64,000 bases of DNA from CAVXEH01 sp963805305 (GTDB lineage Bacteria > Chloroflexota > Limnocylindria > QHBO01), in NCBI GenBank assembly GCA_963805305.1, contig CAWDTM010000002.1, positions 186,001-250,000 on the forward strand, read 5' to 3'. The stretch's first letter is position 1. Every line of letters begins with the position of its first letter. This document shows positions 17,664 through 27,772 of this stretch, in pieces. A program made the position numbers and the translations under genes. The notes beneath the pieces are model-generated. The model was not told the DNA's origin, did no database searches, and saw only the letters and a list, made by a program, of their open reading frames with translations.

Positions 17664-18715
17664 GCTCCGATGCCGCCTCGCCGACGCGCGCGGCCCACAC
17701 CCCGCGGTTCCAGCCCGCGGCCGACGTGCTCTCCGGTGAGACGGCCGACATCTACTTTGCCCGCTCGCAGCGAATCCTCGCCGCCGAGGGGCTTGATCCG
17801 GTCGTGGTCATGGAGGTCTTCTGCCGCGCGGACGCCATCCTGTGCGGTGCCGAGGAGGCGCTGACCTACCTCCGCGAGATCCTCGACCACGGCAAGCGCC
17901 TCGATCCGGTCCCGGTCGTCGAGTCGCTCCACGACGGGGACGCCATCACCTCCAAGGAGGTGGTGATGCGCATCGAGGCCCGATATTCCGCCTTTGGCCT
18001 GTACGAGACGGCCATCCTTGGGATCCTCTCGCAATCCACCGGCTGGGCGACCGCGTCGCATCGCATCGTGGATGCCGCGGCGCCCATTCCGGTGATCAGC
18101 TTCGGGGCACGCCACGTCCACCCCGCCATCGCGGACCAGATGGACTACGCCAGCGTGGTGGGAGGATGCATCGGGGCCTCGACGCCCGCCGGCGCGCGAC
18201 TGGCCGGCCTGTCGCCCACCGGCACCATGCCGCACGCCATGGTTCTCATCTTCGGGGACACGGTCCGTGCACTCGAGGCGTTCGACCGTCACGTCGACGA
18301 CGACGTTCCCCGGATCGCGCTGGTCGACACCTTCAAGGACGAGGCGGAGGAGGCCGTGCGCGTCGCCGACGCCATGGGAGATCGGCTCTTCGGCGTCCGG
18401 CTCGATACTCCGTCCGAGCGCGGACGGGTCACCGCCGACCTCGTCAAGGAGGTCCGGGCCCGCCTGGACCAGTCGGGGCATCCCGCGGTGAAGATCGTGG
18501 TCTCCGGGGGCCTCGACGTGGATCGGATCGGCTATTTCAAGGATGCGGGGGCGCCGGTTGACTCGTTTGCCGTCGGCTCGGCCATCAGCGACGCGAGCCC
18601 CATCGACTTCACCGGCGACCTCAAGGAGATCGACGGCAGGCCCATCGCCAAGCGGGGCCGGATCCCGGGACGCACCGCCAACCCGCGCCTGGAGCGCATC
18701 GACCTCGGCGTCTGA
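17660..18715 (+). CDS. pncB: Nicotinate phosphoribosyltransferase
   Basis: 351 residues. Joins nicotinate and PRPP to nicotinate mononucleotide in NAD salvage. Seen: DIYFARSQRIL near the N-terminus, ISFGARHVHP, GASTPAGARLAGLSPTGTMP, LVDTFKDE and VSGGLDVDRI, all of the type II phosphoribosyltransferase (TIM barrel) fold. Length fits the short bacterial/archaeal form. Starts in an ATGA overlap with the previous gene. Confidence 0.92.
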   Translation: MSSDAASPTRAAHTPRFQPAADVLSGETADIYFARSQRILAAEGLDPVVVMEVFCRADAILCGAEEALTYLREILDHGKRLDPVPVVESLHDGDAITSKEVVMRIEARYSAFGLYETAILGILSQSTGWATASHRIVDAAAPIPVISFGARHVHPAIADQMDYASVVGGCIGASTPAGARLAGLSPTGTMPHAMVLIFGDTVRALEAFDRHVDDDVPRIALVDTFKDEAEEAVRVADAMGDRLFGVRLDTPSERGRVTADLVKEVRARLDQSGHPAVKIVVSGGLDVDRIGYFKDAGAPVDSFAVGSAISDASPIDFTGDLKEIDGRPIAKRGRIPGRTANPRLERIDLGV

Positions 18716-18722
18716 GCAGCCG

Positions 18723-19130
18723 ATGCCACCGCGACCGCGACCCGAACGCGCCGACGAGCCCGTCCCCGACGAGCGCGAGTCCGCGTACGAGCTGTTCCGC
18801 CGCGGCAGCCAGCTCCTCGCGGAGCGCCACCCCGCCGCCGCGTCGGTGCTGCTCGAGCGGGCCAGCCGCCTGGAACCGGGGAAGGCATCGATCCTGGAGG
18901 CGCTCGGCCAGGCCTATTTCAACCACGGCGCGCATGCGCTGGCCGCCGAGCGATTCCGGTCGATCGTGGACGCGAACCCGCTGGCGCACTATGCCTTCTT
19001 TGGCCTGGGACTCTCCGAAGCGCGGTTGGGCGACCGGCAGGCCGCGCGTCGGCACCTGCGCATGGCCGTTCGGCTGCGTCCCGAGAGCGAGGACTACCGG
19101 CGGGCCCTCGCGCGGCTCGAGGCAGCCTGA
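18723..19130 (+). CDS. Tetratricopeptide-repeat protein
   Basis: 135 residues, cytoplasmic. After a charged Pro/Arg-rich start, residues about 21-130 form roughly three TPR-like helical pairs, for example AYELFRRGSQLLAERHPAAA and ALGQAYFNHGAHALAAERF. Such repeats bind protein partners. It begins six bases after the NAPRTase stop, so it is probably the last gene of the GlgC-NAPRTase run. Confidence 0.8.
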   Translation: MPPRPRPERADEPVPDERESAYELFRRGSQLLAERHPAAASVLLERASRLEPGKASILEALGQAYFNHGAHALAAERFRSIVDANPLAHYAFFGLGLSEARLGDRQAARRHLRMAVRLRPESEDYRRALARLEAA

Positions 19131-19238
19131 GCCCGCCGAGGTCGGCGCCAGTCGGCGGCACCTGGTCATGGTGGACGCACGCCATCCCGCGAGCCAGGGG
19201 GGCAGGCGTCGCGACGAGCGCCTCGCGATCGCCGCCAG

Positions 19239-19757
19239 TCAGAGGTGGCGGACGATCCTCAGGCGTCGCCGGCGACGCTGCATCGGCCCGGACTTGTCCT
19301 TCGGCACCACGCTGATGGAGCCGTCCGACTCCAGGACCGCCATCTCGACCTCGGCCACGTCGGCGATGCCGTGCTCGCGCAGCGCCATCTCCGCCTCGTC
19401 CCGGGTGATGTCCTCGTGCTCGATCGCGCGGTCGATCCAGTGCCCGTCGGTGGCGATCACGGTGGGCTGTGACTCGAGCAGCCTGGCCAGCAGCGGGATG
19501 CGCTGGCGGGCGGTCGAGACGAGCAGGTTCAGGCCGATCAGCGTGACGATGATGATGAACCCGCCCACGAGTGACGTGTCGGTGCCCGTCATGGCCGGCT
19601 GGACGGCGTTGGCCACCAGGAGGATGAGGACCAGGTCGAAGAGCGTGAACTGGCCGACCTCGCGCTTCCCGAAGACGCGGAGCATGGCCAGCAGGGCCAG
19701 GTAGACGGCCGCCGAGCGGACGACCAGCTCCCACCACGGGACCGCCAGCTCCCACAT
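19239..19757 (-). CDS. YetF/DUF421 family membrane protein
   Basis: 172 residues. Three N-terminal membrane segments (about 10-80), then a soluble domain. LRVFGKREVGQFTLFDLVLIL and the following NAVQPAMTG are characteristic of DUF421 proteins; the C-terminal domain (TVIATDGHWIDRAIEHEDIT) is the usual mixed fold. Role in the family is poorly known, with YetF-type proteins linked to spore or envelope stress. ATG 19757 lies four bases after the NUDIX gene stop, so the pair is an operon. Confidence 0.9.
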   Translation of the reverse strand: MWELAVPWWELVVRSAAVYLALLAMLRVFGKREVGQFTLFDLVLILLVANAVQPAMTGTDTSLVGGFIIIVTLIGLNLLVSTARQRIPLLARLLESQPTVIATDGHWIDRAIEHEDITRDEAEMALREHGIADVAEVEMAVLESDGSISVVPKDKSGPMQRRRRRLRIVRHL

Positions 19758-19761
19758 GCCG

Positions 19762-20319
19762 TCAGCCCTCCGCCGGCCCGATGGCGCCACCACCGTCGAC
19801 CCGTCGCGCGAGCCAGAGGAGGGCTGCGATCGACTTCCCGTCCTCGAGGGCACCGGAGTCGATGGCCGCCAGCGCGGCCCGCAGCGTCATCCAGGCCACT
19901 TCGATCTCCTCGTCCGTGTCGTGGCTGGCGTCCGGGGCTTCGTGCAAGCCGGTGGCCAGGAAGACGGTGAGGTGCTCCGTGCAGAAGCCCGGGGCGGTGA
20001 AGAACGCCGGTCCGCGCAGCCAGGTGTCTGCCGAGAGCGCGGCCTCCTCGGCGAGCTCGCGCCTCGCGGTGACCTCCGGCTCCTCGCCGGGCTCACGGGT
20101 GCCGGCAGGGACCTCGAGCAGGGCCCGGCCGGCAGCGTGGCGCCACTGGCGCACGAGGGCTACCCGCCTGCCGTCCCACGCAAGGATGGCCACCGCACCC
20201 GGATGCTCCACCACCTCGCGCGTGGTCTGGCGACCGTCGTCGAGCGCAACCGTGTCGACCCGCAGCCTCAGCAGGCGGCCGGCAAATTCCGTGTGGCTGG
20301 TCACGGTTCGTTCTGCCAT
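19762..20319 (-). CDS. NUDIX hydrolase, ADP-ribose pyrophosphatase-like
   Basis: 185 residues. Cleaves nucleoside diphosphates linked to another group. The NUDIX box GTREPGEEPEVTARRELAEE followed by AAL keeps the Gly, Arg, Glu-Glu metal-binding pattern. The N-terminal half (EVVEHPGAVAILAWDGRRVALVRQWRHA as two strands) and a downstream PGFCTEHL match ADP-ribose pyrophosphatases. ATG 20319 is chosen over an upstream in-frame ATG because the family fold begins there. Short gap to the next gene indicates cotranscription. Confidence 0.92.
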   Translation of the reverse strand: MAERTVTSHTEFAGRLLRLRVDTVALDDGRQTTREVVEHPGAVAILAWDGRRVALVRQWRHAAGRALLEVPAGTREPGEEPEVTARRELAEEAALSADTWLRGPAFFTAPGFCTEHLTVFLATGLHEAPDASHDTDEEIEVAWMTLRAALAAIDSGALEDGKSIAALLWLARRVDGGGAIGPAEG

Positions 20320-20403
20320 GGGGCGACCATCGTACCGGACGCCGGAACGGCGCTCGCCTGCTAGAGTGCGGGCCCGTACGCTGCTCATCAAGGGGGCTGC
20401 CCA

Positions 20404-21387
20404 TTGATCGAGGTCTCCGGCCTCGCCAAGCGATTCGGCGCCATCGAGGCGGTGAAGGACCTGACCTTCACCGTTGGCGACGGCGAGATCTTCGGCCTCC
20501 TGGGCCCCAACGGTGCCGGCAAGACGACGACGGTCCGCATGCTTGCCGGGCTGATCGTGCCGTCCGGCGGGGCAGCCACGGTGAACGGCCTACAGCTGGG
20601 TCGGTCGTCCGCCCGGATCCGCGGCCTGACCGGGATCCTCACCGAGTCGCCGGGCCTCCACGACAAGCTCACCGCCCGCCAGAACCTGGCCTACTACGGC
20701 CGGCTCTACGGCCTGCGCGGCGCCGCCCTGCGTCGCGCGGTGGACCGCTACCTCGGCGTGGTGGGCCTCGACGGCATGGAGGACCGCCAGGTGTCGGGGT
20801 TCTCGAAGGGGATGCGCCAGAAGGTGGCGATCGCGCGGGCCCTGCTCCATGAGCCGGAGGTGATCTACCTCGACGAGCCAACGAGCGGGCTCGATCCGTC
20901 GGCCGCCAAGACCGTGCGCGACTTCGTCTCGACCCTGCGCAACGCCGGTCGCAGCATCGTGATCTGCACCCATAACCTCGACGAGGCGGAGCGCCTCAGC
21001 GACCGTATCGGGATCATGCGCGGCTCGCTGCTGGAGGTGAACACGCCGGCCGGCCTGCGCCGCCACGGCCGGACGGCGACGGTGCGGGTCGAGCTGGCCG
21101 CCAGCGACACCGAGGCGCGGCGCCTCGTCGAGGCGCTGGCGGCCCTGCCCTTCGTCAGCGCCGCGCGGCCAGAGCCGGGTGGCCTCCAGGTCGAGGTCCG
21201 CGACCCCCGACGCGACAACCCGGAGCTCGTCGCGGCGCTGGTCGCCCACGGGGCGCGGATCGTGGCCGTGACGGAGGAGGCGGCGTCGCTCGAGGAGGTC
21301 TATCTCCGCCTGGTGGGCGAGTCGGGGGAGCGGGACAGGAATGCGTCGCCATCGGTCTCGACCGATGCTGCGCAGAGCGCGGCGTAG
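20404..21387 (+). CDS. ABC-2 type exporter ATPase
   Basis: 327 residues, cytoplasmic ATPase of a two-component ABC exporter (CcmA/NatA-like). Walker A GPNGAGKTT, signature SGFSKGMRQ, Walker B VIYLDEPTSGLDP, and His switch in THNLDEAERLS. A C-terminal extension of about 100 residues (from ATVRVELAA) is typical of DrrA/NatA subgroups. Start is TTG 20404 behind AAGGGGG. Followed eleven bases later by its permease. The substrate (drug, sodium or lipid) is not shown by sequence. Confidence 0.93.
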   Translation: MIEVSGLAKRFGAIEAVKDLTFTVGDGEIFGLLGPNGAGKTTTVRMLAGLIVPSGGAATVNGLQLGRSSARIRGLTGILTESPGLHDKLTARQNLAYYGRLYGLRGAALRRAVDRYLGVVGLDGMEDRQVSGFSKGMRQKVAIARALLHEPEVIYLDEPTSGLDPSAAKTVRDFVSTLRNAGRSIVICTHNLDEAERLSDRIGIMRGSLLEVNTPAGLRRHGRTATVRVELAASDTEARRLVEALAALPFVSAARPEPGGLQVEVRDPRRDNPELVAALVAHGARIVAVTEEAASLEEVYLRLVGESGERDRNASPSVSTDAAQSAA

Positions 21388-21397
21388 GGGACAGGTC

Positions 21398-22189
21398 ATG
21401 CGACCGGGCTACGTGTGGGCGGTGTTCGGCAAGGAGTGGCGCGACCTGCGCTCCAACCGCCTGCTGCTGGGCGCCGTTGCCCTGCCCGCGATCGTGTTCG
21501 CCGCGATCCCGACCGGCCTTGTCTGGTTCATCCAGGGCCACGACCTTGACCCGAACCAGCTCGGACAGATCCAGCAGTTCATCGCCCAGTTCCCGGACCT
21601 GCCCGCGAAGCTCGCCGCCCAGGGGTTCATCGTCACGAACTTCATGGCCTACTTCCTGCTGATCCCGGCCATGGTTCCCATGGCCCTCGCCACGCAGTCG
21701 GTGATTGGCGAGAAGACGGCGCGCTCGCTGGAGCCGCAGCTGGCGACCCCCATGGAGGTTCCGGAGCTGTTGGCCGGCAAGACCATCGCGGCCGCGCTGC
21801 CGGCGGTCCTGGCCACCTGGGGCGTGTACGTCGCCTACGGACTGGTCAACGGCGCGATCGCGGATCCCCGCCTGACCCGGCTCGTGTTCAGCAACGTGTG
21901 GATCACGGCCATGGCCACCCTGGTCCCGCTCATCTGCCTGTTCAGCGTCCTGCTGGGGATCGTTGTCTCCAGCCGCGTCTCAGACGCCCGCACCGCGCAG
22001 CAGATCGGCGGCTTCGTGGTGCTGCCCATCATCGGGATCGCGGTCGCCCAGTTCTTTGGCGGGCAGGCCACCTTCACCCTGAGCCAGGTCATCACCGGGG
22101 ACCTCGTCGTGCTGGGGCTGTGCGGCGTGGTGCTGGCGATCGGCTCGTGGGCGTTCGACCGCGAGTCGATCCTCACCCGCCTGGGCTAG
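21398..22189 (+). CDS. ABC-2 type exporter permease
   Basis: 263 residues with about six membrane spans. N-terminal WAVFGKEWRDLRSNRLLL is the amphipathic lead-in common to ABC-2/NatB permeases; the first span starts near 25. A middle stretch SLEPQLATPMEVPELLAGK is the usual cytoplasmic loop. ATG 21398 has AGGGGACAG upstream. It forms a two-gene exporter with the preceding ATPase. Confidence 0.88.
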   Translation: MRPGYVWAVFGKEWRDLRSNRLLLGAVALPAIVFAAIPTGLVWFIQGHDLDPNQLGQIQQFIAQFPDLPAKLAAQGFIVTNFMAYFLLIPAMVPMALATQSVIGEKTARSLEPQLATPMEVPELLAGKTIAAALPAVLATWGVYVAYGLVNGAIADPRLTRLVFSNVWITAMATLVPLICLFSVLLGIVVSSRVSDARTAQQIGGFVVLPIIGIAVAQFFGGQATFTLSQVITGDLVVLGLCGVVLAIGSWAFDRESILTRLG

Positions 22190-22522
22190 CGTCTCTCGGC
22201 CCGAATTGCGCCGACTTGACGCGGGAAGGGTCGGCGCCCCGTTCCGTCGCGCGAAATATCTGCCGAACGTCCGGCCGATCTGGCAACGATGCCGGGGCCA
22301 CGGCGCGGGAGATGCAACGAATGGTTCGCGGGACGGAATGTTTCAGGGATGACGTCACTCCGCGGACTCCCGGGCTGGGCTCCGGCAACCGATATCCCGC
22401 CATGCGAAACGGGGCCTGGAACTCCTGAGCTTGGGGCGGAGGCGCGGCTCGGGCAATGAACCGAGCCGCCGCCCCGGAGGGCGACGGCTCGACGGCGTCG
22501 CGGTGCAGCATGTCGCGGCCGA
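22190..22522. other. Intergenic region with terminator, no gene seen
   Basis: 333 bases between convergent operons. No frame shows coding character. The only structure found is the hairpin at 22433-22475. Confidence 0.6.
22433..22475. terminator. Strong hairpin downstream of the sugar transporter operon
   Basis: GGGGCGG and CGGCTCGG pair with CCGAGCCG and CCGCCCC around an 8-base loop with one 5-base bulge, 15 base pairs in total. It sits between the two convergent operons and can act on both. Confidence 0.6.
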
Positions 22523-23413
22523 TCAGCCCTTGACCGAGCCTCCCACGATCCCGCGCACGAAGTAGCGCTGCAGGCTGAAGAAGACGACCAGCGGCACGAT
22601 CATGGACAGGAAGGCTGCCGCCCCGATGTACTCCTGCCCGCCACCGATGGAGTTCACCAGGTTGGCGATGGTCACGGTGATTGGCAGGTTGTCGGGGTTG
22701 ATCACGCTGATGTAGATCAGGGCCACCAGCAGGTCGTTCCAGACGAAGAGGAACTGGAAGATCGCCAGCGCCGCAATGGCCGGGACGCTCATGGGGATCG
22801 CGAGCCGGAAGAAGGCGGTCACCGGGCTTGCCCCGTCGATCGCCGCCGACTCGAACACCTCCCTGGGCAGCGAGCCCATGAAGTTGCGGAGCAGGTACAC
22901 CGCGAACGGAAGCCCATACCCGGTGTGGGCCAGCCAGACGGCGAGGAACGTGCCGGCGATGCCCCAGCTTGCGAAGAGGCCCAGGATCGGGATCAGGGTC
23001 GCCTGGAGTGGCACGACCAGCAGACCGACCACGATCACGAACAGGACGTTCCGCCCCGGGAACTCCATCCAGCTGAAGGCGTAGGCGGCGAAGGCTGCCA
23101 CGAAGATGGGGATGACGGTGGCCGGGATACTGATGAAGAAGCTGTTGAGCAGGTTCGTGCCCAGGCTCTGCTGGCCCAGGACGTGCGCATAGTTCTCGAA
23201 GGTGAAGTTGTACGGCGGGAAGAGCGCCGTCCACCAGCCGGAGGCCTGGAAGGCAGCGCCGGGCCGGAACGAGTTGATGAACAGGCCGATCGTCGGGGTC
23301 GCCCACACGACCATCAGGACGATCAGGACGGTATGGAGCCCGATCTTGCCCCGCGTACGGGCAAACCAGCTCTTCTGCGCACTGCCGGAGACGGTTGCGG
23401 CGGTCGCGGTCAT
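22523..23413 (-). CDS. Sugar ABC transporter permease 2 (MalG/AglG-like)
   Basis: 296 residues, about six membrane spans. The EAA loop reads EVFESAAIDGASPVTAFFRL, the contact point for the ATPase, and the first periplasmic part (FFPPYNFTFENYAHVL) is typical of MalG-type permeases. ATG 23413 overlaps the stop of the preceding permease by four bases (ATGA). It is the last gene of the operon and is followed by a terminator hairpin. Confidence 0.94.
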   Translation of the reverse strand: MTATAATVSGSAQKSWFARTRGKIGLHTVLIVLMVVWATPTIGLFINSFRPGAAFQASGWWTALFPPYNFTFENYAHVLGQQSLGTNLLNSFFISIPATVIPIFVAAFAAYAFSWMEFPGRNVLFVIVVGLLVVPLQATLIPILGLFASWGIAGTFLAVWLAHTGYGLPFAVYLLRNFMGSLPREVFESAAIDGASPVTAFFRLAIPMSVPAIAALAIFQFLFVWNDLLVALIYISVINPDNLPITVTIANLVNSIGGGQEYIGAAAFLSMIVPLVVFFSLQRYFVRGIVGGSVKG

Positions 23414-24387
23414 CGAACGGCCTCCTGGGCGCGGAACTGGCCGACGTTGAAGAACATGATCGGAACGATCGCCACGAGCAGCACGACCGCGATCGCGCTC
23501 GCGCGTCCGGACTGCGTGAAGCTGAACATCTCCTTGTACATGAGGTTGGCGATGACATCGGTATGCAGCGAGCCGTTCGTCATGGTGTAGACGATGTCGA
23601 ACGCCTTGAGCGCCGTGATGACGATGGTCGTCGAGACGACCACGAGGGTCGGCACCAGCAGCGGGAAGATGATGCCGCGGAAGACCTGCCACTCGTTCGC
23701 GCCGTCAACGCGGGCCGCCTCCAGGAGCTCCGGGTTGATGCCCTTGAGGGCCGCGGAGATGATGACCATCGCGAAGCCCGCCCACATCCAGGTCATGGCG
23801 ATGATCAGCATGAAGGTGTTGACGCTGAAGTTCTCGATCTGGAGCCACGGAACCGGGCCCAGCCCCACCACCCCGATGAGCGCGTTCAGGATGCCGGTCT
23901 GCGCTTCTCCCGCGGGGTTGTAGTTGTAGACCTGCAGCCAGATGACGCCGGCCGCGACCATGCTGATCGCAAGCGGCACGAAGATCACGCTCTTGGCGAA
24001 GGACTCGTAGCGCACCCTGTCCACGAGGACGGCAATCAACAGCCCGAGGCCCACAACGAACAGCGTCAGGAAGACGAGCCACAGCACGTTGTTCTTGAGC
24101 GCCGACAGGGCATCGTCGCTCCCCACGAACCAGCTGTAGTTGGCGAGGCCCACCCATGCCTTGCCGTAGCGGTCCTGCAGGCTGCGGATGATGGTGCCAA
24201 CGGTCGGGTAGACGAGGAAGACGCCGAGGAACCCCAGCGCCGGGGCGAGCCACAGCCACGGTCGCAGCCGAGGCTTCGCTCGTTCAGGGAGAAGCCGAAG
24301 CACCTGCTCGGTCGCCCAGATGTAGGTGATCAGGACGGCGGGGACGCCAACAACGACGATCGCCGCGGTGATCAGCTTGTCGGTCAT
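23410..24387 (-). CDS. Sugar ABC transporter permease 1 (MalF/AglF-like)
   Basis: 325 residues. An extra N-terminal span (about 7-27) precedes the six-span core. The EAA loop ELLEAARVDGANEWQVFRGI is intact. The segment VNTFMLIIAMTWMWAGFAMV and the overall length favour the alpha-glucoside/cellobiose type. Partners are the second permease downstream and the lipoprotein receptor upstream, separated by a strong hairpin. Confidence 0.93.
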   Translation of the reverse strand: MTDKLITAAIVVVGVPAVLITYIWATEQVLRLLPERAKPRLRPWLWLAPALGFLGVFLVYPTVGTIIRSLQDRYGKAWVGLANYSWFVGSDDALSALKNNVLWLVFLTLFVVGLGLLIAVLVDRVRYESFAKSVIFVPLAISMVAAGVIWLQVYNYNPAGEAQTGILNALIGVVGLGPVPWLQIENFSVNTFMLIIAMTWMWAGFAMVIISAALKGINPELLEAARVDGANEWQVFRGIIFPLLVPTLVVVSTTIVITALKAFDIVYTMTNGSLHTDVIANLMYKEMFSFTQSGRASAIAVVLLVAIVPIMFFNVGQFRAQEAVR

Positions 24388-24417
24388 GCCCTACCTCCAA
24401 CGGTTGATGGTCGAGCG

Positions 24418-24450
24418 GGCCGGGGCGCGGTGCTGGACCGCGCCCCGGCC
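24418..24450 (-). terminator. Intra-operon hairpin between receptor and permeases
   Basis: Fourteen perfect base pairs (24418-24431 with 24437-24450) and a 5-base loop lie just after the receptor gene. No T-run. Likely stabilises or attenuates to keep receptor levels above permease levels, as inferred for the hairpin at 2470. Confidence 0.65.
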
Positions 24451-24466
24451 ATTGGGTCAGGTTGGT

Positions 24467-25798
24467 CTACGACGATGCGGTGTACGCATCGCCGGCGACC
24501 TTCTGCAACGCCTTCAGTGCGTCGTCGACGGTCTCCTTCCCGGCGGTCAGGCTGACCATGTTCGACCAGAACGCGGCGTTCATGTCGGTCGGCATCTGGT
24601 CGGATGCATCGAACACGAACTGCTGCGCATTGGCGATCATGGAACCCATGACCTTGCTGATCGGGTCGGGATAGTCGCTGGCGTTCTTGTTGGCGCTCAG
24701 TGCGCCGCCCGCCTTGACCCAGATGTCCTGGGCCGGAGCGGTGACCAGGTACGCCATCAGTGACTTGGCGGCCGGAGTGTCATGGAACATGCCGAACAGG
24801 TCGCCGGCACCCTCAACCGCGCTGTCGTACTGATTGCCGAAGCCCGGGAACGGGAACGAGTTGTAGTCCGTCCCCGCGGTCTTCTTGGCGAAGGCCCCCA
24901 GGCCGGTGATGAAGCTCGCCTGCTGGAAGAGCGCGCAGCCAGGCGGGCTCGCGAAGAGCGGGTCGCCCGCCACGTCGAACTGGGTCGCGACCGCGTTCGT
25001 GCCGCCACCGTACGACTTGGCAACCACGTCGTTCATGTAGGTGTCGAAGGCGGACTTGATGGCCGGATCGGTCCAGGCCAGCTTGCCCTGCCACCACTGG
25101 TTGTAGACGTCAGGACCGGCCTGGTGGAGGAGGATCTGCTCGATCCAGTCAGTCGCCGGCCAGCCGGACGCGTCGCCCGAGCCAAGGCCCAGGCACCACA
25201 GCGCCTTGGCATTGCCCTGGTTCGCCGCGCCCTGGGAGAGCAGGTCGCTCCACGAGGCGGGTGCGGCGCTGCTGTAGTCGTGAAGCGAGGGGTTGTACCA
25301 GATGAGGCCCTTGACCGACGCCTTGATGAAGACGCCGTAGGTCTTGCCGTCGACCTGGCCGAGCTTGACCAGGCCGGGGGAGGTCTCCGAGGTGTACGTG
25401 CTGACGTCGAGGACGTCATCGAGCGGCTTGAGCGCGTCGGCCTGCACGTACTCGTTCATCTGGCCCGGGCCGGGGAGGCCGGCGAGATCCGGGAGCACGC
25501 CCGTCGGAATGCCGGCGGCGAGGATGTCGTTGATGGACCGCGTGCCCTGGTATTTCACCGTGGCGCCGGTCTGGTCCTCCCAGGGCTTGATCATGGCCAG
25601 GAAGTTGGTCTGCTCGGTGTCGGTCCAGGTCCCGATGACGGTGACCGTCTGGCCGGAGATGTCCGAGCCGCCGCCTCCTCCGGAGCCGCTGGCCATGGCG
25701 CTCGCGCTTGCACTGCTGCCGGAGTTGTTCGACGAGCAGGCTGCCAGCACGAGGACCAGCGTGACCAGCGGTGTGATAAATCGCCAGCGAGAAGTCAT
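24467..25798 (-). CDS. Sugar-binding lipoprotein of ABC transporter
   Basis: 443 residues. Signal peptide with lipobox VLAACSS (Cys about 22), then a Ser/Gly/Ala linker and a family 1 solute-binding protein fold (VTVIGTWTDTEQTNFLAMIK ... DILAAGIPTGVLPDLAGL). ATG 25798 follows AGGAGG. This is the external receptor for the two permeases; an oligosaccharide or alpha-glucoside is the likely ligand but the sequence does not specify it. Confidence 0.94.
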   Translation of the reverse strand: MTSRWRFITPLVTLVLVLAACSSNNSGSSASASAMASGSGGGGGSDISGQTVTVIGTWTDTEQTNFLAMIKPWEDQTGATVKYQGTRSINDILAAGIPTGVLPDLAGLPGPGQMNEYVQADALKPLDDVLDVSTYTSETSPGLVKLGQVDGKTYGVFIKASVKGLIWYNPSLHDYSSAAPASWSDLLSQGAANQGNAKALWCLGLGSGDASGWPATDWIEQILLHQAGPDVYNQWWQGKLAWTDPAIKSAFDTYMNDVVAKSYGGGTNAVATQFDVAGDPLFASPPGCALFQQASFITGLGAFAKKTAGTDYNSFPFPGFGNQYDSAVEGAGDLFGMFHDTPAAKSLMAYLVTAPAQDIWVKAGGALSANKNASDYPDPISKVMGSMIANAQQFVFDASDQMPTDMNAAFWSNMVSLTAGKETVDDALKALQKVAGDAYTASS

Positions 25799-25935
25799 GT
25801 GTCCTCCTACCTCTGCGGGCGCACTCGCCTCCGCCCGAGTGAAACGCGGAACCACCGTCCGGTGGGTCGCGCGCGTGTCAGGTGCCCTGGCCACGCCTCC
25901 CGGCCCCTTGGCCGTGAGCAGCAGCAGCCCGGGGA

Positions 25936-27024
<1,089 letters not shown>

Positions 27025-27166
27025 CGGACGGTTCGTGCCTCCCTTGGACTCCGGGCACAATTGAGTGGGCAGAACCGCCCACCTTCCGCATGATAGTACC
27101 TACGGCAACCGTGACAGAGCGTGTACGCGTAACGAATGGCAACCAAGTGAGATCAGCGGGACCCCC

Positions 27167-27772
27167 ATGCTCCTGAAGCGATCGGGCTCGAGGCGACGGA
27201 TGCGGGATCCGCTGCCCTCGCTCTTCGACCGTCGTCCCGACGCGCTGTCCGCCAGCCGCCATCCCCGTGGCATTCGCGAGGTTCCCCTCGAAGCGATCGT
27301 GGGGACGGCACGCCACCCGACGCAGAACACGGCGGACTTCCTGCCGCTGCCCAGCCTGCGCGGGAAGAACTGGGAAGCCCGGTGGCAGCGGATCGTGCAG
27401 GCCATGGAAGACCTCGCGATCCTTCCGCCGGTCGACCTGCTGCAGGTGGGCCGCGAGTACTGGGTCGTGGACGGGCACAACCGGATTGGCGCCGCGCGAC
27501 GCATCGGTGCGGTGGCGATCGACGCCGACGTGACCGAGCTGCTCTTGCCGGGGATGACGGCAGAGGGCCACGGCGGCTCCATGGCGACGACCATGGTGGG
27601 CTCGGAGGAGGTGCGGCAGGCGGGGGAGGGCCGGCGCAGCCAGCGGGCGGACTTCCGACCCGACGAGCTGGCCCGGGAGGAGCTGGCGGAGATCGTCGAG
27701 CACGAGGAGGCGGTGGAGGCCGAGGAAGCCGCGCTGCGTGCCGAGGGCGGCGAGCCCAGGCGGCTCGAGTGA
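27167..27772 (+). CDS. ParB/sulfiredoxin-like domain protein
   Basis: 201 residues, cytoplasmic. The centre carries YWVVDGHNRIGAARRIG, the signature of the ParB N-terminal (CTPase/nuclease-like) fold, preceded by REVPLEAIVGT. No helix-turn-helix DNA-binding domain follows; instead the C-terminus is a Glu/Ala-rich helix. So it is not a chromosome-partition ParB; such stand-alone domains act as small enzymes or regulators. ATG 27167 has no good ribosome site; ATG 27200 is an alternative. Stop overlaps the phosphoesterase GTG, implying a shared role. Confidence 0.75.
   Translation: MLLKRSGSRRRMRDPLPSLFDRRPDALSASRHPRGIREVPLEAIVGTARHPTQNTADFLPLPSLRGKNWEARWQRIVQAMEDLAILPPVDLLQVGREYWVVDGHNRIGAARRIGAVAIDADVTELLLPGMTAEGHGGSMATTMVGSEEVRQAGEGRRSQRADFRPDELAREELAEIVEHEEAVEAEEAALRAEGGEPRRLE

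Noticed and set aside
27061..27100. Promoter and operator for the sugar transporter operon
   Set aside because: A GTGGGC/GCCCAC repeat (27065-27082) is present, but no -35/-10 pair with acceptable spacing was found on the minus strand.
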